From positions 1-64,000 of the forward strand of contig NZ_KQ759763.1 in NCBI RefSeq assembly GCF_001482195.1: a DNA stretch of 64,000 nt, in the 5' to 3' direction. Below, one piece after another: positions 26,414 through 35,136 of this stretch. The stretch is from Luteimonas abyssi (GTDB lineage: Bacteria; Pseudomonadota; Gammaproteobacteria; Xanthomonadales; Xanthomonadaceae). Within the stretch, counting starts at the first letter, position 1, and each line of letters starts with the position of its first letter. Below the pieces are notes generated by a model that was not told the origin of the DNA, made no database searches, and saw nothing but the letters and a program-made list of their open reading frames with translations. Both the position numbers and the translations under genes were made by a program.

Positions 26414-27247
26414 ATGCAACGGATCGAACATCGCGCCTGCTTCGGTGGCTGGCAGGACGTCTACGAGCACGCATCCGATGTCCTCGGTTGCACGATGCGG
26501 TTCGCGGTCTATCTGCCGCCGCAGGCCGAGGCGGGCGCCGCGCTGCCGGTGCTGTACTGGCTCAGCGGCCTGACCTGCAACGAGCAGAACTTCATCACCA
26601 AGGCCGGCGCACAGCGTTACGCGGCCGAGCATGGCGTGGTCATCGTCGCGCCGGACACCAGCCCGCGCGGCGACGACGTCGCCGATGCCGACGGCTACGA
26701 CCTCGGCAAGGGCGCCGGCTTCTACGTCGATGCGACGCAGTCGCCCTGGGACGCGCACTATCGCATGCACGATTACGTGGTCAACGAACTGCCCGCGCAG
26801 GTCGAGGCGCATATTCCGGTGTCCGACGCGCGCGCGATCAGCGGGCATTCGATGGGCGGGCACGGCGCGCTGACCATCGCGCTGCGCAACCCGGGCCGCT
26901 ACCGCAGCGTGTCGGCGTTCTCGCCGATCGTCGCGCCGTCGCAGGTGCCGTGGGGCGAGAAGGCGTTCGCCGCCTACCTCGGCGACGACCGCGAGACGTG
27001 GAAGGCCTACGACGCCACCGCGTTGATCGCCTCCGCGACCGAGCGGCTGCCGTTGCTGGTCGACCAGGGGGGCGACGACGAATTCCTCGACGGTCAGCTC
27101 AGGCCCCAGTTGCTGCAGGCCGCCGCCGAGACGGCGGGGCATCCGCTCACGCTGCGCATCCACCCGGGCTACGACCACAGCTATTACTTCATCGCCAGCT
27201 TCATCGGCGAGCACATCGCCCATCACGCGCGCGCGCTGCGCGCCTGA
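26414..27247 (+). CDS. frmB: S-formylglutathione hydrolase
   Basis: The 277-residue alpha/beta hydrolase is of the esterase D family. It hydrolyses S-formylglutathione to formate and glutathione, the step after FrmA. The nucleophile elbow GHSMGGHGAL places the catalytic Ser near residue 146. The Asp in DQGGDDEFLD and the His in HPGYDHSYYF complete the triad. The N-terminal segment with SGLTCNEQNFITKAG is typical of the family. An AGGAGAG site precedes the ATG. It lies 102 bp after frmA on the same strand. Confidence 0.95.
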   Translation: MQRIEHRACFGGWQDVYEHASDVLGCTMRFAVYLPPQAEAGAALPVLYWLSGLTCNEQNFITKAGAQRYAAEHGVVIVAPDTSPRGDDVADADGYDLGKGAGFYVDATQSPWDAHYRMHDYVVNELPAQVEAHIPVSDARAISGHSMGGHGALTIALRNPGRYRSVSAFSPIVAPSQVPWGEKAFAAYLGDDRETWKAYDATALIASATERLPLLVDQGGDDEFLDGQLRPQLLQAAAETAGHPLTLRIHPGYDHSYYFIASFIGEHIAHHARALRA

Positions 27248-27326
27248 TCCCCGCCGGCATGGCGGTGCCGACGCGGTCGCGCGGGCACGTGCGGTGCCGA
27301 CGACCGCGACGGGGCGCTGCGGCCCG

Positions 27327-28019
27327 TCAGCGCAGGGTCGGCACGAAGTCGGTGTAGGCGAACCGCGCGTCGCGCAGCACGGTCGCGCCCGGGTCGAGGG
27401 CGAGCGGTGCGGCGAACATCGGCCCGGCGTGCACGCAGGTGTGGAATTCGCCGTTCTCGCCGCAGGGATCGATGCCGGCGGGCAATGCGTCCAGCAGGTC
27501 GGAATCGAACGCGCGTCCCGCGAATCCCGCATCGAGGCGCTCGGTGTCCACGCAGCACAGGTGGGCGCGCAGGCCACCGTCGATCATGGTCCGCGCCAGT
27601 GTCGCGGTGTCGGCGGGGGTGCCGAACAGCGGAAACAGGGGGGTCCAGCCCAGGCGTGCGCACGAGGCCTCGCGCCAGGCGCGGATGTCGGCAAGGAAGA
27701 GATCGCCGAACGCGATGCGGTCGATACCGGGCCAGCGCACGCGGGCCTCGTCGAGGGCGCGGGCGAAGGCGGCTTCGTAGCCGGCGTTGTCGACGTCGGC
27801 GGGCATCCGTGCCTGGATCACCGGCAGTCCCGCGGCGTCGGCCTGGCGAAGCAGGATGTCGACGCGGATGCCCTGCATCGACACCCGCTCGTACTCCTCG
27901 GTCACCGTGGTGACCAGACCGACCACGTCGACCTCGCCGCGCGTGCGCAGCGTATGCAGGGTCCAGGCGGCGTCCTTGCCGCCGCTCCAGGAGAGCAGGG
28001 CGCGCGGTCGGCGCGGCAC
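27327..28019 (-). CDS. PP-loop ATP-binding protein (diphthine-ammonia ligase / adenine nucleotide alpha-hydrolase family)
   Basis: The 230-residue protein starts with the PP-loop motif LLSWSGGKDAAWTL (residues 8-21) and contains GENGEFHTCVHAGPMF near 190, both typical of the Dph6/MJ0570-like family. Bacteria lack diphthamide, so the bacterial role is unknown; members adenylate and amidate or thiolate unknown substrates. The GTG start at 28019 sits one base after the stop of the upstream gene, so the two are probably co-transcribed. Confidence 0.82.
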   Translation of the reverse strand: MPRRPRALLSWSGGKDAAWTLHTLRTRGEVDVVGLVTTVTEEYERVSMQGIRVDILLRQADAAGLPVIQARMPADVDNAGYEAAFARALDEARVRWPGIDRIAFGDLFLADIRAWREASCARLGWTPLFPLFGTPADTATLARTMIDGGLRAHLCCVDTERLDAGFAGRAFDSDLLDALPAGIDPCGENGEFHTCVHAGPMFAAPLALDPGATVLRDARFAYTDFVPTLR

Positions 28020-28020
28020 C

Positions 28021-28356
28021 TCAGCCGCGCACGTTGCGCAGTTCCCACGCGCCGCCGGCCAGCAGGCGCAGGCGGTGGCGCACGATCTCGCCGGGCAGGG
28101 AGGTGGTCGCGGTCAGGTCGAATGCCATGTCGCGCTGCTCGCCCTGCACGCTCGCCCCGGCATCGACGACGCCGAGCGCTGGATCGACTTCGTCGGGTTC
28201 GTCCTGGGACAGGCGCCAACGCTCGAACAGTCCGTCGCCGGCGAGCGCGGCCTGCAGCTCGTCGGCCATGCCGCCGGCACTCTGCGAGCGGAAGGCGAAC
28301 GGGCCGCCGGCGCGGGCGGCTTCGGGATCGGGGATACGGATGTCGTAGGTGGCCAT
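28021..28356 (-). CDS. Hypothetical protein, 111 residues
   Basis: I do not recognise this family. It is a small soluble acidic protein starting MATYDIRIPDPEAARAGG, with no signal peptide, membrane helix or cysteine. Its stop is one base before the GTG of the PP-loop gene, which indicates an operon. Real coding is supported by that junction and by an ordinary amino-acid composition with a well-balanced C-terminal half (LLAGGAWELRNVRG). Confidence 0.65.
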   Translation of the reverse strand: MATYDIRIPDPEAARAGGPFAFRSQSAGGMADELQAALAGDGLFERWRLSQDEPDEVDPALGVVDAGASVQGEQRDMAFDLTATTSLPGEIVRHRLRLLAGGAWELRNVRG

Positions 28357-28444
28357 GCGGGCATCGTCTCGGGAGTGGGGCAGCAGCCTAGCAGCCGCGC
28401 GCGTGAGCGCTGCGGCAAGCGTCGCGCAGGTCCGGCAGGTGCGC

Positions 28445-29386
28445 TCAGGCGAAGGCGTGCGGCGGCGAGGCGAAGCCCACGGTGAGCGAACCGACGCCGA
28501 CGTTGACCATGCCGGTCAGGCTCATCACCGTCTCGAACACCTCGATGCCGTGCGTGCGGCAGGCGGCCATCAGCGGCTCGTAACCCGGCAGGGCGCGCAG
28601 ATCCTCGAGCAGACCGCCGTAGCTCAGGCACAGCGTGGGCGTGAGCAGTCCGGCCTCGACGCGTTCGGTCGCGAAGCCGAGCAGTTTCGCGGCTGCGGGT
28701 TCGAACCCCCGCACCTTGCCCACCGGCCCGGTGTCGCCTTGGTGGCAATGCAGGATCGGCTTGATGTCGAGCGCGCCGCCGATGGTCGCCGCGAGCAGGC
28801 TGACGCTGCGGTCGCCACGGTGGCGGGTGCGCGCGCGCAGGTAGGCCAGGTCGCGCGGCACCATGTAGGTGTAGCTGCGTCCGGCGAGGAACTCCAGCCG
28901 CGAACGGATCTCGGGCGCGGCCACGCCCGCCTCGCGCAGGCGTACCGCCTCGACGGGCAGGATGCCCTGGCCCGCGAACACCTGCTGCGAGTCGATCACC
29001 CGCAACGAGAACGGCGTGGTGTGGCCGGCCTGGCTGCGCCCCTGGCGGTACTCGTTGAGGATGGCGAAGCTGGCATGGGTGGCGTTGTCGTGGATCTGGC
29101 TGCGGCTGCGGGTCACCGTCAGGCAGAACACGTAGTCGTAATCGATCGTCAACCGCTCGAGGAACAGCGACTTGATGCGGTCGGACGGGAACGCCGCGGT
29201 TTCGGCGGTGTGCCCGCGCTCGGCGACGTGCGCGTCGACGAAGGCGAGCGTGGCCTGTTCGTCGCGCAGATCGACCAGCTCGGCCTCGCCGATGCGCACG
29301 GTGACCGGCAACAGGACGATGCCGGCCGCCTCGAGCCAGGCCGGTGGCAGATCACAGGCGGAGTCGACGACGATTCCGATACGCAT
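28445..29386 (-). CDS. DegV family protein (fatty-acid-binding)
   Basis: The 313-residue protein starts with the DegV signature VVDSACDLPPAWLEAAGI (residues 6-23). It has the second-domain features SVSLLAATIGGALDIKPIL and ETVMSLTGMVNVGVG near the C terminus, which line the fatty-acid pocket in the family. DegV/FakB proteins present fatty acids to a kinase in Firmicutes; in this group the role is unclear. The ATG at 29386 has GGAGGG just upstream. Confidence 0.88.
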   Translation of the reverse strand: MRIGIVVDSACDLPPAWLEAAGIVLLPVTVRIGEAELVDLRDEQATLAFVDAHVAERGHTAETAAFPSDRIKSLFLERLTIDYDYVFCLTVTRSRSQIHDNATHASFAILNEYRQGRSQAGHTTPFSLRVIDSQQVFAGQGILPVEAVRLREAGVAAPEIRSRLEFLAGRSYTYMVPRDLAYLRARTRHRGDRSVSLLAATIGGALDIKPILHCHQGDTGPVGKVRGFEPAAAKLLGFATERVEAGLLTPTLCLSYGGLLEDLRALPGYEPLMAACRTHGIEVFETVMSLTGMVNVGVGSLTVGFASPPHAFA

Positions 29387-29488
29387 GGTCCCTCCGGGGA
29401 GATGTGCGGATGGCCCGGCTGTCCCGCAGGGTCCGCGCCGGTCTGTGCGCCAGGTCCGCACTGTACGTGATTAATCGCCCGATTCGCA

Positions 29489-30127
29489 TCAAGGCGCTGT
29501 CGGCGGACGCGGTCGCCGGATGCCTTCGGGCAGGGCGGCGACGCGGCGCATCGGCGGCGTGTCGAGCAGCCCGGGATCGTCGAGCAGCGCCAGGGCGAAA
29601 TCGTGGGCATCGTCGCCCCAGACCAGCGCGTCGCCGACGGCCAGCGTCGGCACGCCGAACACGCCGGCCTCCAGCGCCGCCCGGGTGTCGTCGTGCAGTC
29701 GCTGCTTGACCGCCGGATCGCCCAGCGCCTGCGGGTCGATGCCCCGCGCCTGCAGCAGCGGCGCCAGCGCCTCGACACTGTCGGCCGCTCGCCCCTGGCC
29801 CCAGATCCAGTCGAAGAGCGCGTCGATCGTCTCCGGGTCGTTGCCGGTGGCGATACAGGCACGCAGCGCGGGCAGCGGGTTGAACGGGTGCGCGGGCGGG
29901 AACCGGAACGCGACGCCGTCGCGCGCCGCGCGCCAGACCAGGTGCCGATACGCAGACAGCCGCTTGGCCGGGATCTCGGCCGGGCCGCGTTGCCCGAGAT
30001 GGTCGAGCACCGCGCCGAACAGGATCGGCACCGGCACGATGCCGCGCGCGTCGAGCATCGGCTGCAGTTTGCGCCACTGCAGGTAGGCGTACGGCGAGAT
30101 GAAGTCGAAGTACCAGCGCACATCCAT
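29489..30127 (-). CDS. DsbA-family 2-hydroxychromene-2-carboxylate isomerase-like protein
   Basis: The 212-residue protein has the kappa-GST/HCCA-isomerase fold. It begins VRWYFDFISPYAYLQWRKL, where the Ser in ISPYAY replaces the thioredoxin CXXC, and has FGVPTLAVGDALVWGDD near residue 165. Relatives isomerise hydroxychromene carboxylate in naphthalene breakdown using glutathione, but many chromosomal copies have no known substrate. No aromatic pathway genes lie next to it, so it may be a general glutathione-dependent enzyme. Confidence 0.82.
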   Translation of the reverse strand: MDVRWYFDFISPYAYLQWRKLQPMLDARGIVPVPILFGAVLDHLGQRGPAEIPAKRLSAYRHLVWRAARDGVAFRFPPAHPFNPLPALRACIATGNDPETIDALFDWIWGQGRAADSVEALAPLLQARGIDPQALGDPAVKQRLHDDTRAALEAGVFGVPTLAVGDALVWGDDAHDFALALLDDPGLLDTPPMRRVAALPEGIRRPRPPTAP

Positions 30128-30243
30128 GGTCGGTCTCCCTGTCTGCAGTCGCGCTCGAGGTCGTCGTCGGCATTGTGGACCCGGGAGCGGGCGCTGCGTG
30201 CACGCGTAGACTGGCGGCCTCACCTGCTCCCGGAGGACGCCGC

Positions 30244-31005
30244 ATGGCCGACAACGAACTGCGCCTGGCGCTGCTGATCGACGCCGACAACGCACCGGCC
30301 TCGCGCATCGAGCCGATCCTGACCGAACTCGCCCGTCACGGCGTGGCCAACGTGCGCCGCGCCTACGGCAACTGGAAGAGCCCGCACCTCAAGGGCTGGG
30401 AGGCCGCGCTGCATGCCTATGCGATCCGCCCGATCCAGCAGTTCGCCTACAGCAGCGGCAAGAACGCCTCCGACATGGCGATGGTGGTCGATGCGATGGA
30501 CCTGCTGTACGGCCGCACCCTCGACGGCTTCGCCATCGTGTCCAGCGATGCCGACTTCACCCCGCTGGTGATGCGGTTGCGGCACGAGAACATGCGCGTG
30601 TTCGGATTCGGCGAGGAGAAGACCCCGGAGCCGTTCGTCAAGGCGTGTTCGACCTTCCTCTACCTCGACAAGCTGGCGGGCTCGGGCGATACCGACGGCG
30701 GCACGGCACGACCCAAGACCGCGGCGCAGCTGCGCCAGGACACCAGCCTGGTGCACCTGCTGCGCAACGCGGTCTCGGCCACCGCTGACGAATCGGGCTG
30801 GACCCACCTGGGCGCCGTGGGCAGCCACATCGGCAACCAGGGTTCGTTCGATTCGCGCAACTACGGCTACCGCAAGCTCAGCGACCTGATCGAGGCCACC
30901 GAACTGTTCGAGCTGCGCCGCGACGGCCAGGCGGTGGAACTGCGCGAGAAGCCCGAGGCCCCCGCACGGCGCCCGCGACGGCGGACGCGCACGCCGGCGA
31001 AGTAG
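30244..31005 (+). CDS. NYN-domain (PIN-like, LabA-type) protein with OST-HTH/LOTUS domain
   Basis: The 253-residue protein has an N-terminal NYN domain: LALLIDADNAP (about residues 7-17), SGKNASDMAMVVDAMDLL (about 76-93) and IVSSDADFTPLVMRLR (about 99-114) give the acidic cluster expected for an RNA nuclease. The C-terminal OST-HTH/LOTUS segment spans about 160-235, and a basic tail (RRPRRRTRTPAK) ends the protein. The RNA target is unknown. The start at 30244 opens a frame divergent from the DsbA-like gene, with a TAGACT-like -10 near 30206. Confidence 0.88.
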   Translation: MADNELRLALLIDADNAPASRIEPILTELARHGVANVRRAYGNWKSPHLKGWEAALHAYAIRPIQQFAYSSGKNASDMAMVVDAMDLLYGRTLDGFAIVSSDADFTPLVMRLRHENMRVFGFGEEKTPEPFVKACSTFLYLDKLAGSGDTDGGTARPKTAAQLRQDTSLVHLLRNAVSATADESGWTHLGAVGSHIGNQGSFDSRNYGYRKLSDLIEATELFELRRDGQAVELREKPEAPARRPRRRTRTPAK

Positions 31006-31101
31006 GGCGGCATCAGTTTTCTTGGTTCGCAGGACTGAGCCGCCTGCGTGGATTTCTTTGGGACGCCGCGCCCAGGTGGCCGGGCATCGCTCTTCCCTCG
31101 A

Positions 31102-31147
31102 CAGGGCATCCTGCCCTGACTCGGGAGCGCGCCATTCATGGCGCGCT
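31102..31147. repeat. Tandem hairpins, REP-like
   Basis: Hairpin one pairs CAGGGCA with TGCCCTG around TCC. Hairpin two pairs AGCGCGCCAT with ATGGCGCGCT around a 2-nt loop. Neither is followed by a T-run. They sit about 100 bp after the NYN stop and may act as an mRNA 3'-end stabiliser, a bidirectional terminator or a REP-type element. Confidence 0.55.
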
Positions 31148-31352
31148 CGACGCGACGCGCCCGCCGAAGCCCGCATAAGCACCCGCTTTCGCCATGAGGA
31201 TCAGATCATTCGGGAGAAAAGCCCGGAAAAAGTGTGGCGGCGACCGGATCCAACGCGAGTGCAGCTCGCGAAGCGTCCGGACGACGCGACGGCACCCAGC
31301 ACGGAGCGTGCTCGGGGTCGTCCATCGTGCCGACGAATGAGGTCCGCGCGTC

Positions 31353-31487
31353 CCGCAAGCCGAAGCGCCGTCGGGACCGGTGGCCTTCTCGGCGAAATCA
31401 AGGAGGCCGCCGCCGCCGCATGGCGGTGGCCGGGGGACATTCGCGCGAGGAGGCTGCCGGTCTCGGCGGTGCCCGCCAGGTCGCGAC
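31353..31487. repeat. Dispersed repeat, copy A (about 135 bp)
   Basis: From CCGCAAGCCGA to AGGTCGCGAC this segment matches 55957-56090 almost base for base. The central block GGTGGCCTTCTCGGCGAAAT, the following CCGCCGCCGCATGGCGGTGG hairpin, and GGACATTCGCGCGAGGAGG are identical or nearly so. One copy has a 3-bp difference after AAGGAGG. Both copies lie at convergent gene junctions. Confidence 0.8.
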
Positions 31488-31518
31488 GCCATCAAGCGAA
31501 CGAGCGCATCGATGTCGG

Positions 31519-33705
31519 CTAGTACAGATCCACGGGATCCACATCCAGCGACCAGCGCACGCGCCGTGCCATCGGCAGTGCGTGGATGTCCGGCACCGCC
31601 CGGTCGAGCAGCGCATGCAACGCGCCGCGCTGTGCCGCGGTCAGCAGCAACTGCGCGCGATGGAAGCCTGCGCGCCGCGGCATTGGCGCCGGCAACGGCC
31701 CGTCGCGCGCCACGTGGCCTTCGGGGTCGTGCGCCGCCAGCACCGCCGCGACCTCGCGCAGGAACGCCGGCGGCACGTCGGCATGCTGGGCCTCCGCCCG
31801 CAGCAGCGCGAGGTGCGCAAACGGGGGAAAGCCCGCCGCCTCGCGCTGGACCAGCTCGGCCTCGGCGAAGGCCGCATAGCCGCCGCCGAGCAAGGTGCCC
31901 AGCAGCGGATGCTCGGGATGATGGGTCTGCAGCAGCACCTGCCCGGCACGGACACCGCGGCCGGCCCGGCCGGCGACCTGGATCAGCAGTTGCGAGAGTT
32001 TTTCCGGCGCCCGGAAATCGGCCGAGAACAGGCCTTCGTCGATCCCCACCACCGCCACCAGCGCTAGATCGGCGAGGTCGTGCCCCTTGGCCAGCATCTG
32101 CGTCCCCACCAGGATGCCCGGGCGGTCGCCGAGCGTCGCCAGCGCCTGCTCCACGCCGTCGCGGCGGCGGGTGCTGCCGCGGTCGATGCGCACCACCGGC
32201 ACCTCCGGAAACGCGCGCACCAGATGTTCCTCCAGCCGCTCGGTACCGACGCCCTGCGGCTGCAGTGCGAGCCCGGCGCAGTCCGGACACGCCGGCGGTG
32301 CGGGCTGGCGATGCCCGCAGTGATGGCATTGCAGGCGCCGGCCACCGGCATGCACGGTCATCGGGGCGTCGCAGCGCACGCACTGTGCGCTCCAGCCGCA
32401 GTCGTGGCACAGCAGCACCGGCGCGTAACCGCGGCGATTGCGGAACACCAGCACCTGGCCGCCCGCCGCCAGCGTGGCGCGCACCCCGTCGAGCAATTCG
32501 GGCGACAGCCCGGCCTCCAGCGCACGCTTGCGCACGTCCAGGACCCGCACCGTCGGCGGCCGGGCGGTGCCGGCGCGCTGCGGCAGGCGCAGCGCGGTGT
32601 AGCGTCCGCTGCGTGCGTTGTGCAGGGTTTCCAGCGAGGGCGTCGCGCTGCCCAGCACCACCGGCACATCCAGCGCCTTGGCACGGACCAGGGCGAAATC
32701 GCGGGCGTGGTAGCGGATGCCGTCCTGCTGCTTGTAGCTGCCGTCGTGCTCCTCGTCGATCACGATCAGGCCCGCATCGGGCAGGGGCACGAACACGGCC
32801 GAACGCGTCCCGACGATCACCCGCGCCTCGCCGCGCTCGGCTGCGGCCCAGACGCGTGCGCGCTCGGTGTCGTTGAGCCCGGAGTGCAGCGCATGCACCG
32901 GCACGCCGAGACGGGCGCGGAACCGGGCCAGGGTCTGCGGGGTCAGGCCGATCTCCGGCACCAGCGCCAGCGCCTGCCGGCCGCGCGCCAGCGTCGCCGC
33001 GATGGCGCGCAGGTAGACCTCGGTCTTGCCGCTTCCGGTGACGCCGTCGAGCAGGAACGGCCGGAACCCGTCCGCGTCGCCGATCGCCGCGATCGCCGTC
33101 GCCTGGGCGGCGTTCGGCTCCGGTCCGTGCGCGGGGGCCGGCGCCAGCGCCGAGGGCGGCAGCGCCACCCGCTCGGCCTGGCCGCGGCCGGCCAGTGCGC
33201 GTGCCGCCGCGCGCCAGCCGGGTAGCCGGTCGTCGAGCGCGTCCTCGTCGAGGGTGCCGTCGGCCAGCAGTGCGGCCAGGTCGCGTGGGCGTCCGGCCCG
33301 CATGCCGGCGAGCGCCGTGGCGCCGGCCTCGCTCAGGCGCCAGGTCCAGGTGTGGGTGTCGGGCAGGGGGTCGCCCCGGCGCAGTGCGGCGGGCAGTGCG
33401 GTGCTCAGCACCTCGCCCAGCGGCGCATGCAGGTAGCGCGTCAGCCAGCGCAGCGAATCGAGCAGTTCGCCATGCAGGACCGGCGCCGGATCGATCCACG
33501 CCAGCGCGGCACGCAGGCTGTCGCCGGCATGCGCGGCGGGCCCCGTGTCGGCGACGATGCCCACCAGTTCGCGCGGTCCGAACGGTACCCGGATCCGTCG
33601 CCCGACCGCGTCCGGCGGCGCGGGCGCGCCATCGGGCGGGAGGTAGTCGAACAAGCGCGGCAGCGGGACCGGCAGGGCGATGCGCAGGCAGCGGGGAGGC
33701 GTCAT
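31519..33705 (-). CDS. priA: Primosomal replication restart helicase PriA
   Basis: The 728-residue superfamily-2 helicase restarts stalled replication forks. The N-terminal 3'-end-binding domain spans about 1-200. Helicase motifs follow: LLDGVTGSGKTEVYL (Walker A, about 219), DEEHDGSYKQ (Walker B, about 318) and GSATPSLETL (about 350). The zinc-binding insert has CHDCGWSAQCVRC and CHHC...CPDC pairs (about 435-480). The start at 33705 (MTPPRC) is chosen over an upstream ATG because the family begins at the PLPRLFDYLPP segment. It is alone on its strand. Confidence 0.95.
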   Translation of the reverse strand: MTPPRCLRIALPVPLPRLFDYLPPDGAPAPPDAVGRRIRVPFGPRELVGIVADTGPAAHAGDSLRAALAWIDPAPVLHGELLDSLRWLTRYLHAPLGEVLSTALPAALRRGDPLPDTHTWTWRLSEAGATALAGMRAGRPRDLAALLADGTLDEDALDDRLPGWRAAARALAGRGQAERVALPPSALAPAPAHGPEPNAAQATAIAAIGDADGFRPFLLDGVTGSGKTEVYLRAIAATLARGRQALALVPEIGLTPQTLARFRARLGVPVHALHSGLNDTERARVWAAAERGEARVIVGTRSAVFVPLPDAGLIVIDEEHDGSYKQQDGIRYHARDFALVRAKALDVPVVLGSATPSLETLHNARSGRYTALRLPQRAGTARPPTVRVLDVRKRALEAGLSPELLDGVRATLAAGGQVLVFRNRRGYAPVLLCHDCGWSAQCVRCDAPMTVHAGGRRLQCHHCGHRQPAPPACPDCAGLALQPQGVGTERLEEHLVRAFPEVPVVRIDRGSTRRRDGVEQALATLGDRPGILVGTQMLAKGHDLADLALVAVVGIDEGLFSADFRAPEKLSQLLIQVAGRAGRGVRAGQVLLQTHHPEHPLLGTLLGGGYAAFAEAELVQREAAGFPPFAHLALLRAEAQHADVPPAFLREVAAVLAAHDPEGHVARDGPLPAPMPRRAGFHRAQLLLTAAQRGALHALLDRAVPDIHALPMARRVRWSLDVDPVDLY

Positions 33706-34170
33706 GCCGGCGGGCAGGGAGGTGATGGCGTGCGGGCCGCCAGTGTACGCGCTGGCGTGGAAGGCGACTTGCGATCCATAGCTGTCCGCCTGCGGGATGA
33801 AGTGGACGCAACTGCCGGTCACCAAAAGGAATTCGGGTTTATCCACATCGGCTGTGGATAACCCTGTGCATCACGGGTGTCACGAGGTGGTCGCAAAGCC
33901 TGAGAACAGCGCCCGGGAAGAATTGGCTAAAAAATGACCATTTTGATTTTTTCTTTTTCATTCATGCACTTATTCGTGAAACATTGCTGAACCCCGCCTT
34001 TTCAGCGACGTGCATGCCGCGTGTATGACAGTCCCATGCCGGCTGTGTACAACCCAGGCCGCTCGCTGCCCTGGAATTCGCGTTTCGGTCGACTTGTCAA
34101 GGGGCGATGCGGCACGCGTGGCTGGCTATGATGTACGGGTGAAAGCCAGCCGCAGCGAGCGTCGTCGACC
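33706..34170. other. 465-bp AT-rich divergent region with DnaA boxes
   Basis: No gene is visible between priA and the sigma-like gene. It holds two perfect DnaA boxes, a strongly AT-rich tract (about 33925-33990, with GATTTTTTCTTTTTCATTCA), and near its right end a TATGAT -10-like hexamer (34127-34132) that probably serves the gene at 34171. Confidence 0.6.
33839..33861. promoter_or_regulatory. Two perfect DnaA boxes in inverted orientation
   Basis: TTATCCACA (33839-33847) and TGTGGATAA (33853-33861) are exact consensus DnaA boxes 5 bp apart, about 134 bp upstream of the priA start. One-mismatch relatives occur at 33865 (TGTGCATCA) and 34044 (TGTGTACAA). A DnaA-controlled promoter, a titration site or part of an origin are all possible. 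Confidence 0.65.
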
Positions 34171-35136
34171 GTGAATCAGGGCCCAGGGGCGTCTCCGGCG
34201 CTGAGTGCGTTCCTGCGCGGCGTCGAGCGTCGCGCTGCCCTGTTCGCGCAGCTGCAGGTCGGCGACATCGAGGCGGGCGATGCCGCCCTCCATACCGCCA
34301 TGGTCGGCTTCCGCGATGCCGCGGCACGCACCCCGTTCCCGGACTGGCCCCGCCGGTTCTGGTCGCAATTGCTGTCCGCTCCGCAGTTGCGCGAGCCGAT
34401 GCAGCGTCCTGGCTGGTCCGGCGATTTCGATGTCCTGGGCACGATCGGAACCGGCCCGCGGGCAGCGCTGCTGTTGCGGCTGGTGGCCAACATCGCCGAA
34501 AGCGATGCGGCTGGCGTCCTCGGTGTGTCACGGGAGACCTATCGGCTGGCGCTGCGGCGTGCCCTGCCGCGCCTGCCCGACGGCCAGCCCGACGAAACCC
34601 GTTTCCGGGCCCTGGCCGATGCGGTGCAGCTCGCCCTGCGCGACACCGCACCCGAGCGGCTGGCCGAGCTGGCGCGCCTGCGCGACGCCGCGCTGCGCGG
34701 ACGGATCCACACGCCCCGCCGCCGTGAGCAGCCCGCCGCGCGCCAGACGGCCGAGTCGGTGCAGGCACGGCCGCGCTGGTTGTGGCCGGCGCTCGCGGCG
34801 GTGGTCCTGGCCACACTGGCGGCGCTGGCGTGGACGTTCGTCTCGGACGACTTCGTCGACCTGGACGGCGAGCCCTACGGGATCCGCATCGACCGTCTTC
34901 CCGACAGTGGCACCGGCGGCCACGTGGGCACCGATGCCGCGATCATCACGCATCCGGATTTCGCCCTGCTCCTGAGCGACGACGCCGAAGGTGCGGCGCG
35001 CGATCCGGCCTTCCATGCCTGGCTGACCGCCCAGCTCGAGCGCGGCGACCTGGAGGCCGACATCGTCCGTCCCGAGCAGGAAGAAGGCGCCCGCGATACC
35101 GACGAGAACGCACTGGAGATGTCGGATGACCCGTGA
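34171..35136 (+). CDS. Sigma-70-region-4-like HTH protein with a transmembrane anchor
   Basis: The 321-residue protein has an N-terminal cytoplasmic part resembling a degenerate sigma factor. An HTH-like segment near residues 109-132 (AESDAAGVLGVSRETYRLAL) looks like sigma region 4. One transmembrane helix (about 203-225) is followed by a periplasmic domain of about 95 residues with an acidic end. The GTG start at 34171 is uncertain, with a weak RBS. It overlaps the next gene by 11 bp. The layout suggests a membrane-tethered regulator or a sigma-like protein held at the membrane. This is inference from architecture. Confidence 0.72.
   Translation: MNQGPGASPALSAFLRGVERRAALFAQLQVGDIEAGDAALHTAMVGFRDAAARTPFPDWPRRFWSQLLSAPQLREPMQRPGWSGDFDVLGTIGTGPRAALLLRLVANIAESDAAGVLGVSRETYRLALRRALPRLPDGQPDETRFRALADAVQLALRDTAPERLAELARLRDAALRGRIHTPRRREQPAARQTAESVQARPRWLWPALAAVVLATLAALAWTFVSDDFVDLDGEPYGIRIDRLPDSGTGGHVGTDAAIITHPDFALLLSDDAEGAARDPAFHAWLTAQLERGDLEADIVRPEQEEGARDTDENALEMSDDP

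Larger units (their letters stand above)
31006..31518. other. 513-bp convergent intergenic region with two hairpins and a dispersed repeat
   Basis: No gene is visible between the NYN gene and priA. Two perfect hairpins (31102-31118 and 31126-31147) are followed by unstructured sequence and then by a copy of a repeat also found near 56.0 kb. Short frames here read through the repeat and are Arg/Pro-rich, so they are rejected as genes. Confidence 0.6.

Noticed and set aside
31006-31518. Small genes within the repeat region before priA
   Set aside because: All frames read through a repeat found again at 56 kb and have no ribosome-binding sites.
33706-34170. Chromosomal replication origin
   Set aside because: Two perfect DnaA boxes and an AT tract are present, but neither dnaA nor the usual origin neighbours (rpmH, dnaN, gyrB) are in the window. 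Kept only as a DnaA-box finding.
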